The notes: a model not told the origin generated them from the letters alone. A stretch of DNA of 64,000 nt from an uncultured Actinomyces sp. (GCA_938028585.1 CALIZH010000382.1:35311-99310), one strand, 5' to 3'. Positions 1-9,473 are shown, counted from the stretch's first letter. Program-made: numbers and translations.

Positions 1-13
1 TGCATCTGAGGCG

Positions 14-349
14 ATGACTCGTCTTATGGTGCCTGCATCCGGGTGGAGTGCAAAGACTCTCTTGGAAAAGATGTTCAGTGAAGGAAAGACCTATCTCGGT
101 CTGGCTCTTGGAATCTTTGGCCTGGTCTTGATCGGCTGGTCGATCTTCAAGCTTGTTGGTAAGTTCATGCAGACCCAGGGTTCACAGCAAACCTCGTGGT
201 TCATGATTCTTCTGGCATTCATGTTCGGTGGCTTGCTCCTGTTCGGTGGCGTTTCGATGGTGATGAATATTGCACAGGGTGCAAAGGAATCATTCGAAGA
301 ACTCGGCGGCGGTATGATTCTGCCCTATGCGTTGACGTTCTTGCCGTAA
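14..349 (+). CDS. small two-segment membrane protein, possible pilin-like or other T4SS subunit; 5' end may continue left
   Basis: A 111-residue hydrophobic protein with two predicted membrane segments (about residues 26-50 and 62-88) and a short cytoplasmic tail. Size, topology and its place at the head of a transfer operon resemble VirB2/TrbC-type pilins or small T4SS scaffold proteins, but no diagnostic motif is visible, so the role is inferred from context. The ATG at 14 has only a weak GAGG just upstream and no in-frame stop precedes it within the window, so the true start may lie left of position 1. A GC-rich hairpin follows the stop. Confidence 0.6.
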   Translation: MTRLMVPASGWSAKTLLEKMFSEGKTYLGLALGIFGLVLIGWSIFKLVGKFMQTQGSQQTSWFMILLAFMFGGLLLFGGVSMVMNIAQGAKESFEELGGGMILPYALTFLP

Positions 350-378
350 GCACGGCGTGATGTCACGACCTATCAACA

Positions 379-412
379 CAACCGGGGCCGGGGAACCGGC
401 TTCGGCTGTTGT
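379..412 (+). terminator. GC-rich hairpin after the first gene
   Basis: Inverted repeat built on AACCG/GCCGG and CCGGC/CGG around a GGAA loop, without a clean U-tract. It may act as a weak terminator or processing site between the first two genes. TATCTGATATG directly downstream resembles the region upstream of the coupling-protein gene at 16597 and may be a weak promoter. Confidence 0.35.
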
Positions 413-468
413 TGTATCTGATATGTGCGTCCCTTGATCTCGGTTTATTTATGCGAAAGGATCCTATT

Positions 469-1890
469 ATGGCGTGGAATCGTCGAAAGAAAGCTCAGGG
501 AGAATTTACCCAGCCTGGCACAGTAGAAAGCATTGGTGAGGAAGTCCCGTCAGGTTTTTCCCACAAACTCAAACAATTTCAGACGAAGTATAAGTTTGAT
601 TCCCACCATGCGATTGAACGTTTTGGTGTAGCTGTTGCCATCTTTGGCTTCACTGGTATCGCCCTTTTTGCAGGAGCGGGTGTGTCTTCGTACGCAAACG
701 GACAAGAAAAGCTCGGAGCAACAGCTCTTTATACTCAGTCGTTTACCACTTCGCGTACTCAGGTGGGCGGTTCTGTCATGGGTGTGTACACCGATCCGTC
801 GAAGACGCGCACGATGGTCTTGCTGTCGGTTAAGGATGATAACCGACTTCCCTCAAGCGCTGATGATTACCAGGTCTTCCTCACCGGCACTGACACCGAG
901 ATGGGCCATCACTCGCTCAAAGGTCAGCCGATCACGGCGCGCTATGTCACTTTTGGTAACAATGCGAAATACATGGGTGTCGTGCTTGATAACCCGAACA
1001 AGTTCGATCTGCGCATTCTCGATATGATCGTGCGTATTAACCGTGAGGTTTCGTATAAGGACACGGGTGATGGTTCTGGTGCTCAGGCTGGGCCGTCGTC
1101 GGATTCAACACAGAATTCAAACACCAAAGGTAAGTCGTTTGAGAGGTACGATCAGATCAGGATCGCGTTTAACCCTGTGGCAACTGGGTCTACCGAGATG
1201 AATCTGGGTGTTGCCGGAAGTGATTTCAACGCCGGTAACGTCTATCACGAGGCTGTGACCCGTGATGCTGAGCAAAAGTTGCGTGACAAGATGGATGGTC
1301 AACTGCTCCAGATGCAAGCTGACTTGGCGAAGATTGATCAGTACAATTCTCAGATTGCGACGACCACTGTCAATGACCGTGGAAACATCTTGAAGTTGAA
1401 CGATCCGCCCGCGCCTCAGATTATTGCGGGCGATCAGGTGACGGGTCAAGACGCTAAAAGCAGCAAGACGGGACAATCGACGCTGGCACTTGTGTCCAAG
1501 AAGGTTGTTCCCGGTGGTTACGATTTTGACTGGCGCAATGGTAACGTTAGCGAGGGATACCTCGATCGGATCGTTCCCAAGCGTATGAGTTATGTGGACT
1601 TTATGAAGGCTCAGTCAAAACTCACCGCCCCTGCGCCCGTCTGGAATAAAGTCGAGTTTACGTTGAATAATGGAACACCACTCAGCGTTTATACCAATCG
1701 GGATACTTTTATCAAGCCGTTACTTGACTTGCGGAGTAATCTTATTGCCTCATGGCAGACATATTACGAGCATAAGAAGGAGTATCAGGTGACGTCGTAT
1801 TCTGACTTGCTCAACCTAGAGATTGAGTTGCGTAACGTCCGTTCGAATACGACTCAGAACACGAACGCGAACGTTTTGACACTGTACTGA
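469..1890 (+). CDS. single-pass membrane protein of the transfer module, function unknown
   Basis: A 473-residue protein. The ATG at 469 is chosen because GAAAGGA sits 7 nt upstream; an in-frame start at 409 has no ribosome binding site. A basic N-terminus (RRKK) and about 65 cytoplasmic residues precede one membrane segment near residues 70-92. The rest is hydrophilic and probably outside the membrane, with a Ser/Asn-rich stretch near residues 205-220 and a helical region near 260-300. The topology fits a bitopic T4SS channel component. I do not recognise the family. It is followed after 13 nt by the cell-wall hydrolase gene, so the two are probably co-transcribed. Confidence 0.75.
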   Translation: MAWNRRKKAQGEFTQPGTVESIGEEVPSGFSHKLKQFQTKYKFDSHHAIERFGVAVAIFGFTGIALFAGAGVSSYANGQEKLGATALYTQSFTTSRTQVGGSVMGVYTDPSKTRTMVLLSVKDDNRLPSSADDYQVFLTGTDTEMGHHSLKGQPITARYVTFGNNAKYMGVVLDNPNKFDLRILDMIVRINREVSYKDTGDGSGAQAGPSSDSTQNSNTKGKSFERYDQIRIAFNPVATGSTEMNLGVAGSDFNAGNVYHEAVTRDAEQKLRDKMDGQLLQMQADLAKIDQYNSQIATTTVNDRGNILKLNDPPAPQIIAGDQVTGQDAKSSKTGQSTLALVSKKVVPGGYDFDWRNGNVSEGYLDRIVPKRMSYVDFMKAQSKLTAPAPVWNKVEFTLNNGTPLSVYTNRDTFIKPLLDLRSNLIASWQTYYEHKKEYQVTSYSDLLNLEIELRNVRSNTTQNTNANVLTLY

Positions 1891-1903
1891 GAGAAGGAGA
1901 TTT

Positions 1904-3799
1904 ATGATGACAGTGAGTAAAGGCGCAGCTGGTGGGTTAGACCCATTGAAGGGCGACACTTCTACCCCTGAGACGATTGATAAGCCTGATCGTTCTTCAT
2001 CTCAAAGTGATGCGCCTGAAAAGGTTGATACAGGCGCTAATGGTACCGACGTGATGGGATCGGGTGGGGCAGCTCCTGGTGGAGCGCCCTCTGGTATTGG
2101 TGGTGCCCATGGCGTGGGTAAGGGTGGTAAAGTAGCGACAGGCGCTGCTGCCTCCGCTGCTGCCCCCGTTGCTGCCCAAGCTGCTGCTCTGGCGACGTTC
2201 CTCAACTGGCTGAAAACCGTGATGATGACAGCCGTTGCTGCTGCTCAGTCACTGTGGTCTATGGCAGCAGGCGCTCTCGTTGCTGCTGGTAAGTCGGTTG
2301 TCGGGTTCTTTGCGGGTCTTGGTACGTCGATTTCAAGTGCGATGGGTGGTATGGTCTCGGCGGCAACAGCGGGTGTTGCCTCATTTGTCGCTTTAGCGGT
2401 TGGAGCTGTCGGCGTGGTTGGTGGTGCTCTTGCGATGCGCGATGGAGACACCGCCTCTCGCGATGGATTGCTCCCCTCATGCACTGTTGAAGTGAACAAC
2501 GCTGTGAAAGCATCTGAGGGCGCTCAAGGCGATTTCTCGGCTCAAACAGAAGAAAACGCCAAGACGATCTACTCCGTGCTCTCGGCATGGGGAATGTCGA
2601 ATGAGAATATCGCTGGCATCCTTGGCAACTGGTCGCATGAGTCAGGTATTGATCCGACGAGTGTTGAGACGATCTTTGACGAGAAGTTCACGATCGGGCC
2701 GCGCAAAACCGATGCTCAGCTCAAGAACTTTAAGATGGCTCAGGTTGATCCGGCTTACGCTGCTCGTTTCCCTGCCATTGACCTCATGGGTATTGGCCTT
2801 GGGCAGTGGACGAATGGCCGTAACACGCTGCTCACCGAGTATGCAAAGTCGATCAACAAGCCGTGGTACACGCTGGAAACTCAGCTTGGTTTCATGGTCT
2901 CCAAGGATGATCCAACCCGCGTGGGTCAGGTGAAGGCTCTCATCAATAACTCTGAGGGTGGCAGCGTGTCTGCTGCAACATCGTACTTCCTCACGAAGTG
3001 GGAAGGCATCAACGATGGAACGCTGGGAACCCGTGAAGCTGCTGCTGGAACGTGGTTTGCCAAGATGGGCGGCTGGTCAAAGAATCAGTCACTCGCTGAC
3101 TCGATTCTTGCTCAGTCGGGTAGTGCGGTGACAGGAGCGAACAATACTTCTGTTGCTCAGGCGGCAAGTCAGTGTAAGTCTTTTGCTGGACACGTTGATA
3201 ACTCGTCTTTGGTCAAGGCTGCGCTGTCCTACGCATGGCCGTACAACGACGAGGGTAAGGGCAACGACGGCACCGATCTGTATAAGTACCTCCATAAGGA
3301 AGTGCTTGGTGAGTCGGATCATTTCTTTGCCTCGTGTGACCGCACTGTGGCAACAGCCGTGCGCTGGTCTGGAACGGATGATAGCTACCCTGCTGGTGGC
3401 GTGTCGAACCAGCTTGCCTATCTCCAAGGTGAAGGCTCCTCGAAGTGGAAGCCGGTTGATTACAACGGTGATAAGTCCAAGCTCCAGCCTGGGGATATTC
3501 TTTTGCGCACCACCGGGGGCGTGTCGCACACGGTCATGTACGTGGGTGAAGACTCTGTGAAGGAAGTTTGGGGTGAAGGAAACTACGAGGCTCATGGCGA
3601 GATCGTTTCCGGTTCGCTCAACGACCGTTCGCCAACAGTTGGTCAGTTCTACACTGGTTCAACTGGTCTCGATACGGATTACTTGGCGTTCCGTAACGTG
3701 ACGAAGGAGCAGTCCTCGAAGTTCACGTCCGTCACGGTGCCCTCTTCTATGCAGAAGGGGCAGGGGGATAAGGGTACGCGCCTGACCCCTGGACCGTGA
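1904..3799 (+). CDS. VirB1-like bifunctional peptidoglycan hydrolase (phage-type lysozyme domain plus CHAP/NlpC-like domain)
   Basis: A 631-residue protein. The first ~85 residues are Gly/Ser/Pro-rich, residues 85-180 form an Ala/Gly-rich hydrophobic membrane region, and the rest is catalytic. Residues ~215-390 match the Phage_lysozyme2 type (WGMSNENIAGILGNWSHES, GLGQW). Residues ~440-610 resemble a CHAP/NlpC amidase-endopeptidase with Cys478 and His542 as likely catalytic pair. Such hydrolases open the wall for Gram-positive conjugation machines, and the position in the transfer operon supports that role. AAGGAGA lies 3 nt before the ATG at 1904 and 6 nt before the ATG at 1907; either may be used. 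A strong hairpin terminator follows. Confidence 0.88.
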   Translation: MMTVSKGAAGGLDPLKGDTSTPETIDKPDRSSSQSDAPEKVDTGANGTDVMGSGGAAPGGAPSGIGGAHGVGKGGKVATGAAASAAAPVAAQAAALATFLNWLKTVMMTAVAAAQSLWSMAAGALVAAGKSVVGFFAGLGTSISSAMGGMVSAATAGVASFVALAVGAVGVVGGALAMRDGDTASRDGLLPSCTVEVNNAVKASEGAQGDFSAQTEENAKTIYSVLSAWGMSNENIAGILGNWSHESGIDPTSVETIFDEKFTIGPRKTDAQLKNFKMAQVDPAYAARFPAIDLMGIGLGQWTNGRNTLLTEYAKSINKPWYTLETQLGFMVSKDDPTRVGQVKALINNSEGGSVSAATSYFLTKWEGINDGTLGTREAAAGTWFAKMGGWSKNQSLADSILAQSGSAVTGANNTSVAQAASQCKSFAGHVDNSSLVKAALSYAWPYNDEGKGNDGTDLYKYLHKEVLGESDHFFASCDRTVATAVRWSGTDDSYPAGGVSNQLAYLQGEGSSKWKPVDYNGDKSKLQPGDILLRTTGGVSHTVMYVGEDSVKEVWGEGNYEAHGEIVSGSLNDRSPTVGQFYTGSTGLDTDYLAFRNVTKEQSSKFTSVTVPSSMQKGQGDKGTRLTPGP

Positions 3800-3824
3800 G
3801 TTGCCCACATTGATTGATCACAGG

Positions 3825-3859
3825 CCCCGTGCTAGATATTGCATCTAGTGCGGGGTTTT
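3825..3859 (+). terminator. intrinsic terminator after the hydrolase gene
   Basis: CCCCGTGCTAGAT pairs with ATCTAGTGCGGGG (13 positions including two G-U pairs), followed by TTTT. The next promoter begins immediately downstream. Confidence 0.8.
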
Positions 3860-3861
3860 GT

Positions 3862-3888
3862 GCTAGAATGGTTGTATTGATACACGAG
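3862..3888 (+). promoter_or_regulatory. extended -10 promoter with dyad-like operator
   Basis: TGCTAGAAT (extended -10, 3862-3870 region) lacks a recognisable -35. TTGATACACGAG at 3877-3888 is a variant of the TTGGTATACCAA dyad shared by many promoters in this window. It drives the gene starting at 3922. Confidence 0.65.
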
Positions 3889-3921
3889 TGAAATCGCATC
3901 AAACGAAAGGAAGTGATAGCC

Positions 3922-4689
3922 GTGTCGAAACTTGATGACTTGATCGAATGGTCGCGCACCCCGACTGAAAAGCCGAAGCGCACAACCCGCATCGACGTTG
4001 CCGAAGAATGGGAGCGTCGTCGCGCTGAAAAGAAGCAGGGTTCCGGTGAGAACACTCGCTCTCGCGTTGGCCTCAAGGTGGGTGCAAGTATGGGTCTTGC
4101 AGCTCTTGGTATCGGTATTGCCGTGTTTGGGATGCAGGCGAAGCCTGTGGACCGCACGGCTGAGATTAACGATTTGAATGCTCAGATCTCTAGCGCACAG
4201 CACACTGAGCAGGCTGTTCCCGACGCAAACGTGGCGAAGAAGGCCGTGAGCGCTTTGCAGGAAAAGAGCCAGAAGGTTGCCGATCTCCAAAACGAGTACA
4301 GGGGTTGGCAACCGAGCACTGCTGCTGCACAGGCACAGCAGGATGCACAAAAGTCCAAGGCACTGTACGAGGCGTTGGCTCAGTTGGTTCCGAGCAAGGC
4401 TGCTGGCAGGTGGTTCTCGCCTTTGGTTAAGGACGGGTCTGGCGGGGCAAATCCGATGCCCGCCGATCAGTACAAGTGGGAATCGGTTGTCACCTACGAT
4501 GTGACAGACACGTCCGCTCTACCAATCGCATGGCTGTGCAAGGGGAGCGACGGAACGTTGCTCGCATGGACGACAGCCACGTATGATGCTGGGTCTGGAA
4601 CGTTCTCCAAGCTGCATACTGGCGTCACCAGCGCTGGAGCACGCTTGCTCATTAGTGATGACACGGCACACGCGAACGGAGTTGGTTGA
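3922..4689 (+). CDS. bitopic membrane protein, possible VirB8/TcpC-like T4SS component
   Basis: A 255-residue protein starting at GTG 3922; GGAAG is 8 nt upstream, whereas the in-frame GTG at 3913 overlaps the SD. About 50 basic cytoplasmic residues are followed by one membrane segment (near residues 53-72), a helical linker (~75-150) and a compact C-terminal domain. The architecture parallels VirB8/TcpC scaffold proteins, but this is a topology argument only. It nearly abuts the next gene (stop at 4689, next ATG at 4691), which has the same layout, so the pair may be translationally coupled and may form a heteromeric complex. Confidence 0.65.
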   Translation: MSKLDDLIEWSRTPTEKPKRTTRIDVAEEWERRRAEKKQGSGENTRSRVGLKVGASMGLAALGIGIAVFGMQAKPVDRTAEINDLNAQISSAQHTEQAVPDANVAKKAVSALQEKSQKVADLQNEYRGWQPSTAAAQAQQDAQKSKALYEALAQLVPSKAAGRWFSPLVKDGSGGANPMPADQYKWESVVTYDVTDTSALPIAWLCKGSDGTLLAWTTATYDAGSGTFSKLHTGVTSAGARLLISDDTAHANGVG

Positions 4690-4690
4690 G

Positions 4691-5356
4691 ATGACACAAG
4701 AGAATAAACCTTCATGGGTTGTACGTTTTGGCGCACTGATCGCAGGCGGTGCGATTCTGTGCGGTGGTATCGGTGTTGCAGCTGTTCACGGAAACACTGT
4801 GAGCGCCGAGAACGCACGCACGGAAGCCTATGTCCAGCAGTTGCGTTCTCAGCTTGGCTCGACTCAAGCCTCCACCACTACCGCGCAAGAGAATGTCTCG
4901 ACTGAGACCACTGGTATGTCTCCCGCTCGTAAGGCCAAGGATGACGAGACTGTTGAAGCCATCATGAAGCAGGCGCTCACGTGGTCAAGCGGGCAGCAGT
5001 ACATTGATGCACGAAAGGCGCTCATCGACCGTTGGCACTTGGACGAGAACTCTCAGTTCCTCAAGGTGTTTATGCCCGGTGAAGATGCAGGCGCGTGGCG
5101 CACAGACTCGTCTGGAAAGACGTACTTTGCCTATGAAGGCGCAAACTCGACTCTCGATTCGTTCACGAGCGCTGTAACGAACATTAACGGCACGAAGTAC
5201 TCCTACTTTGCTGTCGTTGGTATCAAGACGCGAAGCGTTGACGGTAAGGCGACCAGCACCTCGTACTCTACGATGAGCTACACCGTGGATAGCGATGGAA
5301 ACGTCACTGATCTCATTGGTTGGGCCGGTTCTCCTGGTCACGATCGCACGTACTAA
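4691..5356 (+). CDS. bitopic membrane protein, second VirB8/TcpC-like candidate
   Basis: A 221-residue protein. The ATG at 4691 overlaps the junction with the upstream gene and has GGAG 8 nt before it. One membrane segment spans about residues 11-33, followed by a helical stretch and a C-terminal domain of roughly 130 residues with alternating strands (YFAYEG, YSYFAVVGIKTR), reminiscent of an NTF2-like fold as in VirB8. No sequence motif proves this. Organisation and topology match the preceding gene, and both probably act at the transfer channel. Confidence 0.65.
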   Translation: MTQENKPSWVVRFGALIAGGAILCGGIGVAAVHGNTVSAENARTEAYVQQLRSQLGSTQASTTTAQENVSTETTGMSPARKAKDDETVEAIMKQALTWSSGQQYIDARKALIDRWHLDENSQFLKVFMPGEDAGAWRTDSSGKTYFAYEGANSTLDSFTSAVTNINGTKYSYFAVVGIKTRSVDGKATSTSYSTMSYTVDSDGNVTDLIGWAGSPGHDRTY

Positions 5357-5407
5357 GCATGTGCAGTCCCACTCGTCCCATTTTTATTTTTCGAAAGGAT
5401 ATTTTTC

Positions 5408-5893
5408 ATGAATCTGTTTTCTCTGGCTAAGACGTCCCGCACTCCCATAACTGACGATGAAAAGGGGGCGATCAAGCGAAGCGCCCGTATGGGCCTCTAC
5501 GTTGTTGCTCGCGTCATCGGCTTTGTTGTATGGCTGTTTATCAGCCTGTGGATCACGATGTGGGGAGCACTGAAAGTTGTTCCAAATATGGGATCGTTGA
5601 TCCAAGATGCACTGGGCGTGACGAGCGCAAACGCGCACAATAGCGAATCGTTCATCACGTACTGGGTTGCTCCGATGCTGCTCACAACTCTGGTGATCTC
5701 CGCTGGTGTGATCGCGCTGTGCACATGGATGTGGCGCGTCATGAACCGAGGTTTTGACTCGATGAGACTATGGGTTGATCGCGTGGGTGTTGCTGCTGAC
5801 GGTGAAGTAACTCCGTCACTGGGCCGTGCCAAGAAGGTTGATTCCCTTGACGAAGACGAGCCAAAGAAAAAGAAGAAGTCGCGTCGGCGCTAA
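5408..5893 (+). CDS. two-pass membrane protein with lysine/arginine-rich tail
   Basis: A 161-residue protein with two hydrophobic segments (about residues 28-52 and 85-110) separated by ~30 residues, ending in an acidic patch followed by a very basic tail (KKKKKSRRR). GAAAGGA lies 8-9 nt before the ATG at 5408. Family not recognised. The basic cytoplasmic tail could contact nucleic acid or acidic partners such as the product of the next gene. It belongs to the transfer operon by position. Confidence 0.65.
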   Translation: MNLFSLAKTSRTPITDDEKGAIKRSARMGLYVVARVIGFVVWLFISLWITMWGALKVVPNMGSLIQDALGVTSANAHNSESFITYWVAPMLLTTLVISAGVIALCTWMWRVMNRGFDSMRLWVDRVGVAADGEVTPSLGRAKKVDSLDEDEPKKKKKSRRR

Positions 5894-5932
5894 GAGCCGA
5901 TCGTTCTATCCCTACTCAAGAAAGAGAGAATT

Positions 5933-7033
5933 ATGAGTACCGTTACCGGAATGCGTCGCTCGAATCGCTGGGTACAACGTGCCCTGTCGATGCGAGACGT
6001 TGAAACCCGTGAGGTTGAAGGCGAAGCCGACATCAAGGTTCTTGTGGACACCTTGTATTTCACCAACCATGGACCAGCCTCTAACTACCGACCCGTTCTC
6101 CATGTTCGTGGTCGTCTTGTTGGATTGGTTCCCTATGACTCACCCGAGATCGCCTACGGCGTGACCGAGGTGACTTTTGATCGGAACATGGATGGCGGTG
6201 ACTCAACTGTCGATGCATTCTATGAATTCTCCGATGAGCAACTGGTCGCCCTTGTTCAGAAGGGTTTCTTCAACGAAGGTTTCGAACCCCCTGCCGATCT
6301 GCTCAACCAAGTGTGGCAGCTCCCGGCTCACTACAAGGGCATCGCAATTGCACCCCGAAACGAAACGGAAGCACCACTGGTGTTCCTTGACGTTGTGGAC
6401 CGAGACGGACTTGTCATTGACTCCGAGAACTCCGGTCTTGACCTTTCCGACTACTTCCCGGACTACCTCAGTGAGATTCGCTCTCGTGAGAGTGAAAACA
6501 GCCTGTCTGCGGATCGGAGCCTGGAACGTACTTCTGTCGTCAACGACATGTTCGCCGGTATGGATCTGTCTGAGTATGACGAGGACGGCTCAGAGGGTCG
6601 CACCAACGAGGCGGAAGGTGCGTCGATTTCTCAGGCTCTCAGCGGTGCATCTGTCACTACCTTGCCTGTCATGGAATCGCCTCTGTTCGATGCGCTCATG
6701 CGCAACGCTCAAAACAAGGCAGCCGCCCAGGATGAGGCCGAGGTTGAAGCGGAAGAGACGCGCGAGGAAGAACCGAGCGCACAGAGCACCGAGAGCACAC
6801 TGGACTCGACGTTCAAGTCTGTGCTCGGTGACTTTGTGGCCTCTCAGATTGCTGAGAACAGCCCTGTTGTCACCGAGGCTCTCAGCGATGACTCGATCCG
6901 TGAAGACATCGAAGCGCGTCTTCGTGAGAAGATGCCTGTCGCGGATGAGAGCGACGAGAAGGATAAGGGCGCGGGAGACAAGACGATTGACGCTCTTGAC
7001 CTTGACATTGAAGACGAGGAACCCGAGTTCTAA
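5933..7033 (+). CDS. acidic cytoplasmic protein with EPEF C-terminus, unknown function
   Basis: A 366-residue, strongly acidic, soluble protein. The first ~170 residues look globular; residues ~180-340 are low-complexity and Glu/Asp/Ser-rich, probably disordered or helical. It ends in EDEEPEF. The same -EPEF ending occurs in the 182-residue protein at 9568-10116, and related -FEL endings occur in proteins of the RNA-polymerase cluster. Not recognised as a known family. It precedes the relaxase gene, from which it is separated by a terminator hairpin. AAGAGAG is a modest SD upstream of the ATG. Confidence 0.65.
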   Translation: MSTVTGMRRSNRWVQRALSMRDVETREVEGEADIKVLVDTLYFTNHGPASNYRPVLHVRGRLVGLVPYDSPEIAYGVTEVTFDRNMDGGDSTVDAFYEFSDEQLVALVQKGFFNEGFEPPADLLNQVWQLPAHYKGIAIAPRNETEAPLVFLDVVDRDGLVIDSENSGLDLSDYFPDYLSEIRSRESENSLSADRSLERTSVVNDMFAGMDLSEYDEDGSEGRTNEAEGASISQALSGASVTTLPVMESPLFDALMRNAQNKAAAQDEAEVEAEETREEEPSAQSTESTLDSTFKSVLGDFVASQIAENSPVVTEALSDDSIREDIEARLREKMPVADESDEKDKGAGDKTIDALDLDIEDEEPEF

Positions 7034-7048
7034 GATGTCATCATGCGG

Positions 7049-7080
7049 CAGGGGCGGTGGGATTGCGCCGCCCCTGTCCT
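7049..7080 (+). terminator. GC-rich terminator hairpin before the relaxase gene
   Basis: CAGGGGCGG pairs with CCGCCCCTG (9 bp), followed by TCCTTAT. The U-tract is poor, so termination may be partial and allow read-through into the relaxase gene, for which I see no separate promoter. Confidence 0.6.
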
Positions 7081-7107
7081 TATATTCAGACGTTACAGAA
7101 AGGTTGA

Positions 7108-9432
7108 ATGGTGAGCCTTAAGAGCAGCATCGTTGTCGTCAACGAGTTCAGCGTGCCCACCCCAGGGTATGGTAAAGGCGGATCACGTGGTGGCACCCCC
7201 GGTACCTACGTCATGCGCTATATGGCTCGCAAAGGTGCAACCGAACCTGTGACGCCGATCCGCAAGCGCGATACAGAAGACTTTATCCTTCGTTACATGG
7301 CCCGTGAGAGTGCAACGGAGAAGGCTCATTCGCGTTATGAGGTTAAAGAGAGCGTGCTCCATGTCTCTGGGTTGGGCGGCGTCGCCTTTGGCTACGGCCA
7401 GCCCTCGCTCTCCGATGATGGTGTGAGACGAGCAAGCGCTGATATTCAACGTCTGTTCGACGAGGGGCACACGGTCATGAAAACCGTGTTGTCTTTTAGC
7501 CCCGAGTATCTGCAAGAAATGGGCGTGGTTCCCAAGGGTTTCTTGGTGAAGAATAAGGGTGATTACCGGGGCCATATCGACCAGATGCGCCTTCGCATGG
7601 CGATTATGCATGGACTGGAGCGTATGGGGCATCGTTTCGATGACCTGCGCTATGTGGGCGTGATCCAGGTGGACACCCTACATGTTCACTGCCACCTCGC
7701 AATGGTTGATGCCGGGCGCGGTCGGAGAGTGCGCACGGGTAAAGGCGTTCAGCAAAAAGGCAAGCTCACGAGCACTGATATCTCTGTTCTACGCCGAGGC
7801 GTGGACTCGTGGTTAGACGAGAACCAGCACGTGGCTCATATGTCAAGTGCCGTGGGGTATGAACGACTCAATGTTGCAGCGTTTGTCAAGCGATGGGCGC
7901 ACAAAAAGGTGCTCGAAGAGTCGCTCCCACAACTGCTGCTCGCGTGCTTGCCTGCCGATAAGACTCTGTGGCGTTACGGATCAAACCGAAGCGAGATGCG
8001 ACGTGCCAATAGCGTTGCCACAGAGCTGGTGAGTGAGCTGCTCGAACAAGAAGGCTCACCGATGGCTTCTGCCATGCTCACTGTCGAGACTTACGCTGGT
8101 CGCCGAGCACAGCGAGAGGGTCTCAGCGATGCAGCGCGCAAAGCGCTTGTGCAGCGTGGGTATCAGACCATTATGGAGCGAGGTGTCAACGGTTTGTATC
8201 AAGTCCTTGCCTCGTTGCCACCAGAGATGACACACGTGCGCACGCCAACTTTGGACGCGATGAGCCAAGACGTGGAGACCCTGATGGCTGTTCATGCTCA
8301 GCAGATCAAGACGCGAGCTGGGGGCGTGAGCGCCGAGGACGATCTTGTGGGATTCTCATTGCGACTGCGCTCGTATGGAACGAGGCTGAGGGAGCATAAC
8401 GCTCAGCGTGAGATGTGGCGTCAGCGTGCCTCAGAATGGGAGTCCGGCTTCCAAGCAGGAATCGTCTCGTCAACCTCTGAGCCTATGCACAGGCTCTATC
8501 TCGAAGAGGAAGAGTACCACGCCCGATGCGTCGTCAAGTACCGCTCGCTGCTGGGGCCGCTTGCCACGGGAGTTGATGGTGAGAGCAGCGATGAGGCGTG
8601 GAAAGAGGCGTTGTCTGCTGTCGATCAGGCACGCACGGGTGTTTTTGGTCTAGAGGGGCTGCTGGGGGATCGTTCCATCCCGAAGATGAAAGATGCGAAT
8701 GAAGCTGAGCGCTTAGGGGTGGTCTCTCACGGCGTGAGCGGTGGACGTTTGCTGGTGGCCGGTGGCTCAGCAGGTCGTCAGACTTTGCGCCGTCGCCTAG
8801 AGAAGGCGCGTGAGACGCTCAAAACCCGTATGAACGATCTTGTGTCCACCCTGTCGGGTCAAGGTCTTGTCATCAAGGCTGTGGGCGATGAGGACTCGGA
8901 TCAAAAGGATCAGACAGCAGGTGGCGAGAACACCCTCACTGTGGTGCAAGGGGAGCGCTGGACATTGTCTGAAACCAAGGGTATGGATCTTCACGACGTC
9001 AGATCGGACACGGTGGTGGATATGGCCCTGGGACGCCACACGGCTCAGGGCTTTGTTCAGTGGGCGCGCAGAAGGCAGCGTCTGGTTGATGAGGCTCGAA
9101 CCTACCTGGAGCAATCAGGACAGAGCACCATCGTTGATGCTGTGTTGCCCCTGGGTGACGTGCGCCGGATGAACAAGGTGGCTGATGATCTGGAGAAGCA
9201 GATGAGCGCTAAGAGCGGCGACCTGGTTCTCACGAGCGCGCTCAGCGATGTTGTTCCGATGAAGAAGAGGGTGCGTCGGAGTGCAACGGTCAGCTTTGAC
9301 GAGGGTTTGGCTGGCATCGTTCGTGACAGTACATGGCGCGAGACAGCAGACTTGGTTCCTCAGATTGAGGCTGTTTTGGACACGCCTGAGAGTGACACCA
9401 TGGATGCATCCGACGATATTGAACTCGGTTGA
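7108..9432 (+). CDS. conjugative relaxase, MobL-like (three-histidine motif HVHCH)
   Basis: A 774-residue protein expected to nick oriT and pilot the transferred strand. The N-terminal ~230 residues carry relaxase signatures: YMAR tyrosine-containing segments near residues 32 and 67, a central segment (LSFSPEYLQEMG), and the metal-binding motif HVHCH at residues 192-196. Overall order resembles MobL-type relaxases of Gram-positive elements, though assignment to that clade is inferred. The remaining ~540 residues are mostly helical and have no recognised domain; there is no helicase motif. The C-terminus reads ASDDIELG, a variant of the acidic-hydrophobic ending seen on other proteins here. 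The start may be ATG 7108 or GTG 7111; GAAAGG lies just upstream. Confidence 0.85.
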   Translation: MVSLKSSIVVVNEFSVPTPGYGKGGSRGGTPGTYVMRYMARKGATEPVTPIRKRDTEDFILRYMARESATEKAHSRYEVKESVLHVSGLGGVAFGYGQPSLSDDGVRRASADIQRLFDEGHTVMKTVLSFSPEYLQEMGVVPKGFLVKNKGDYRGHIDQMRLRMAIMHGLERMGHRFDDLRYVGVIQVDTLHVHCHLAMVDAGRGRRVRTGKGVQQKGKLTSTDISVLRRGVDSWLDENQHVAHMSSAVGYERLNVAAFVKRWAHKKVLEESLPQLLLACLPADKTLWRYGSNRSEMRRANSVATELVSELLEQEGSPMASAMLTVETYAGRRAQREGLSDAARKALVQRGYQTIMERGVNGLYQVLASLPPEMTHVRTPTLDAMSQDVETLMAVHAQQIKTRAGGVSAEDDLVGFSLRLRSYGTRLREHNAQREMWRQRASEWESGFQAGIVSSTSEPMHRLYLEEEEYHARCVVKYRSLLGPLATGVDGESSDEAWKEALSAVDQARTGVFGLEGLLGDRSIPKMKDANEAERLGVVSHGVSGGRLLVAGGSAGRQTLRRRLEKARETLKTRMNDLVSTLSGQGLVIKAVGDEDSDQKDQTAGGENTLTVVQGERWTLSETKGMDLHDVRSDTVVDMALGRHTAQGFVQWARRRQRLVDEARTYLEQSGQSTIVDAVLPLGDVRRMNKVADDLEKQMSAKSGDLVLTSALSDVVPMKKRVRRSATVSFDEGLAGIVRDSTWRETADLVPQIEAVLDTPESDTMDASDDIELG

Positions 9433-9450
9433 CGTTCTACTTGACACTCA

Positions 9451-9470
9451 GTGTTTTCTCGTATTATGAT
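9451..9470 (+). promoter_or_regulatory. sigma70-like promoter TTGACA...TATTAT
   Basis: TTGACA at 9451-9456 is followed after 15 nt by TATTAT, or after 17 nt by TTATGA. It is one of the few promoters here with a consensus -35. It would drive the structured leader and the gene at 9568. Confidence 0.7.
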
Positions 9471-9473
9471 GAA

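Noticed and set aside
1904..3799. Phage origin suggested by the lysozyme-type domain, SNF2 and VRR-NUC proteins
   Set aside because: No capsid, portal, terminase or tail genes are present, while relaxase and coupling protein are; such hydrolases are standard in Gram-positive conjugation systems.
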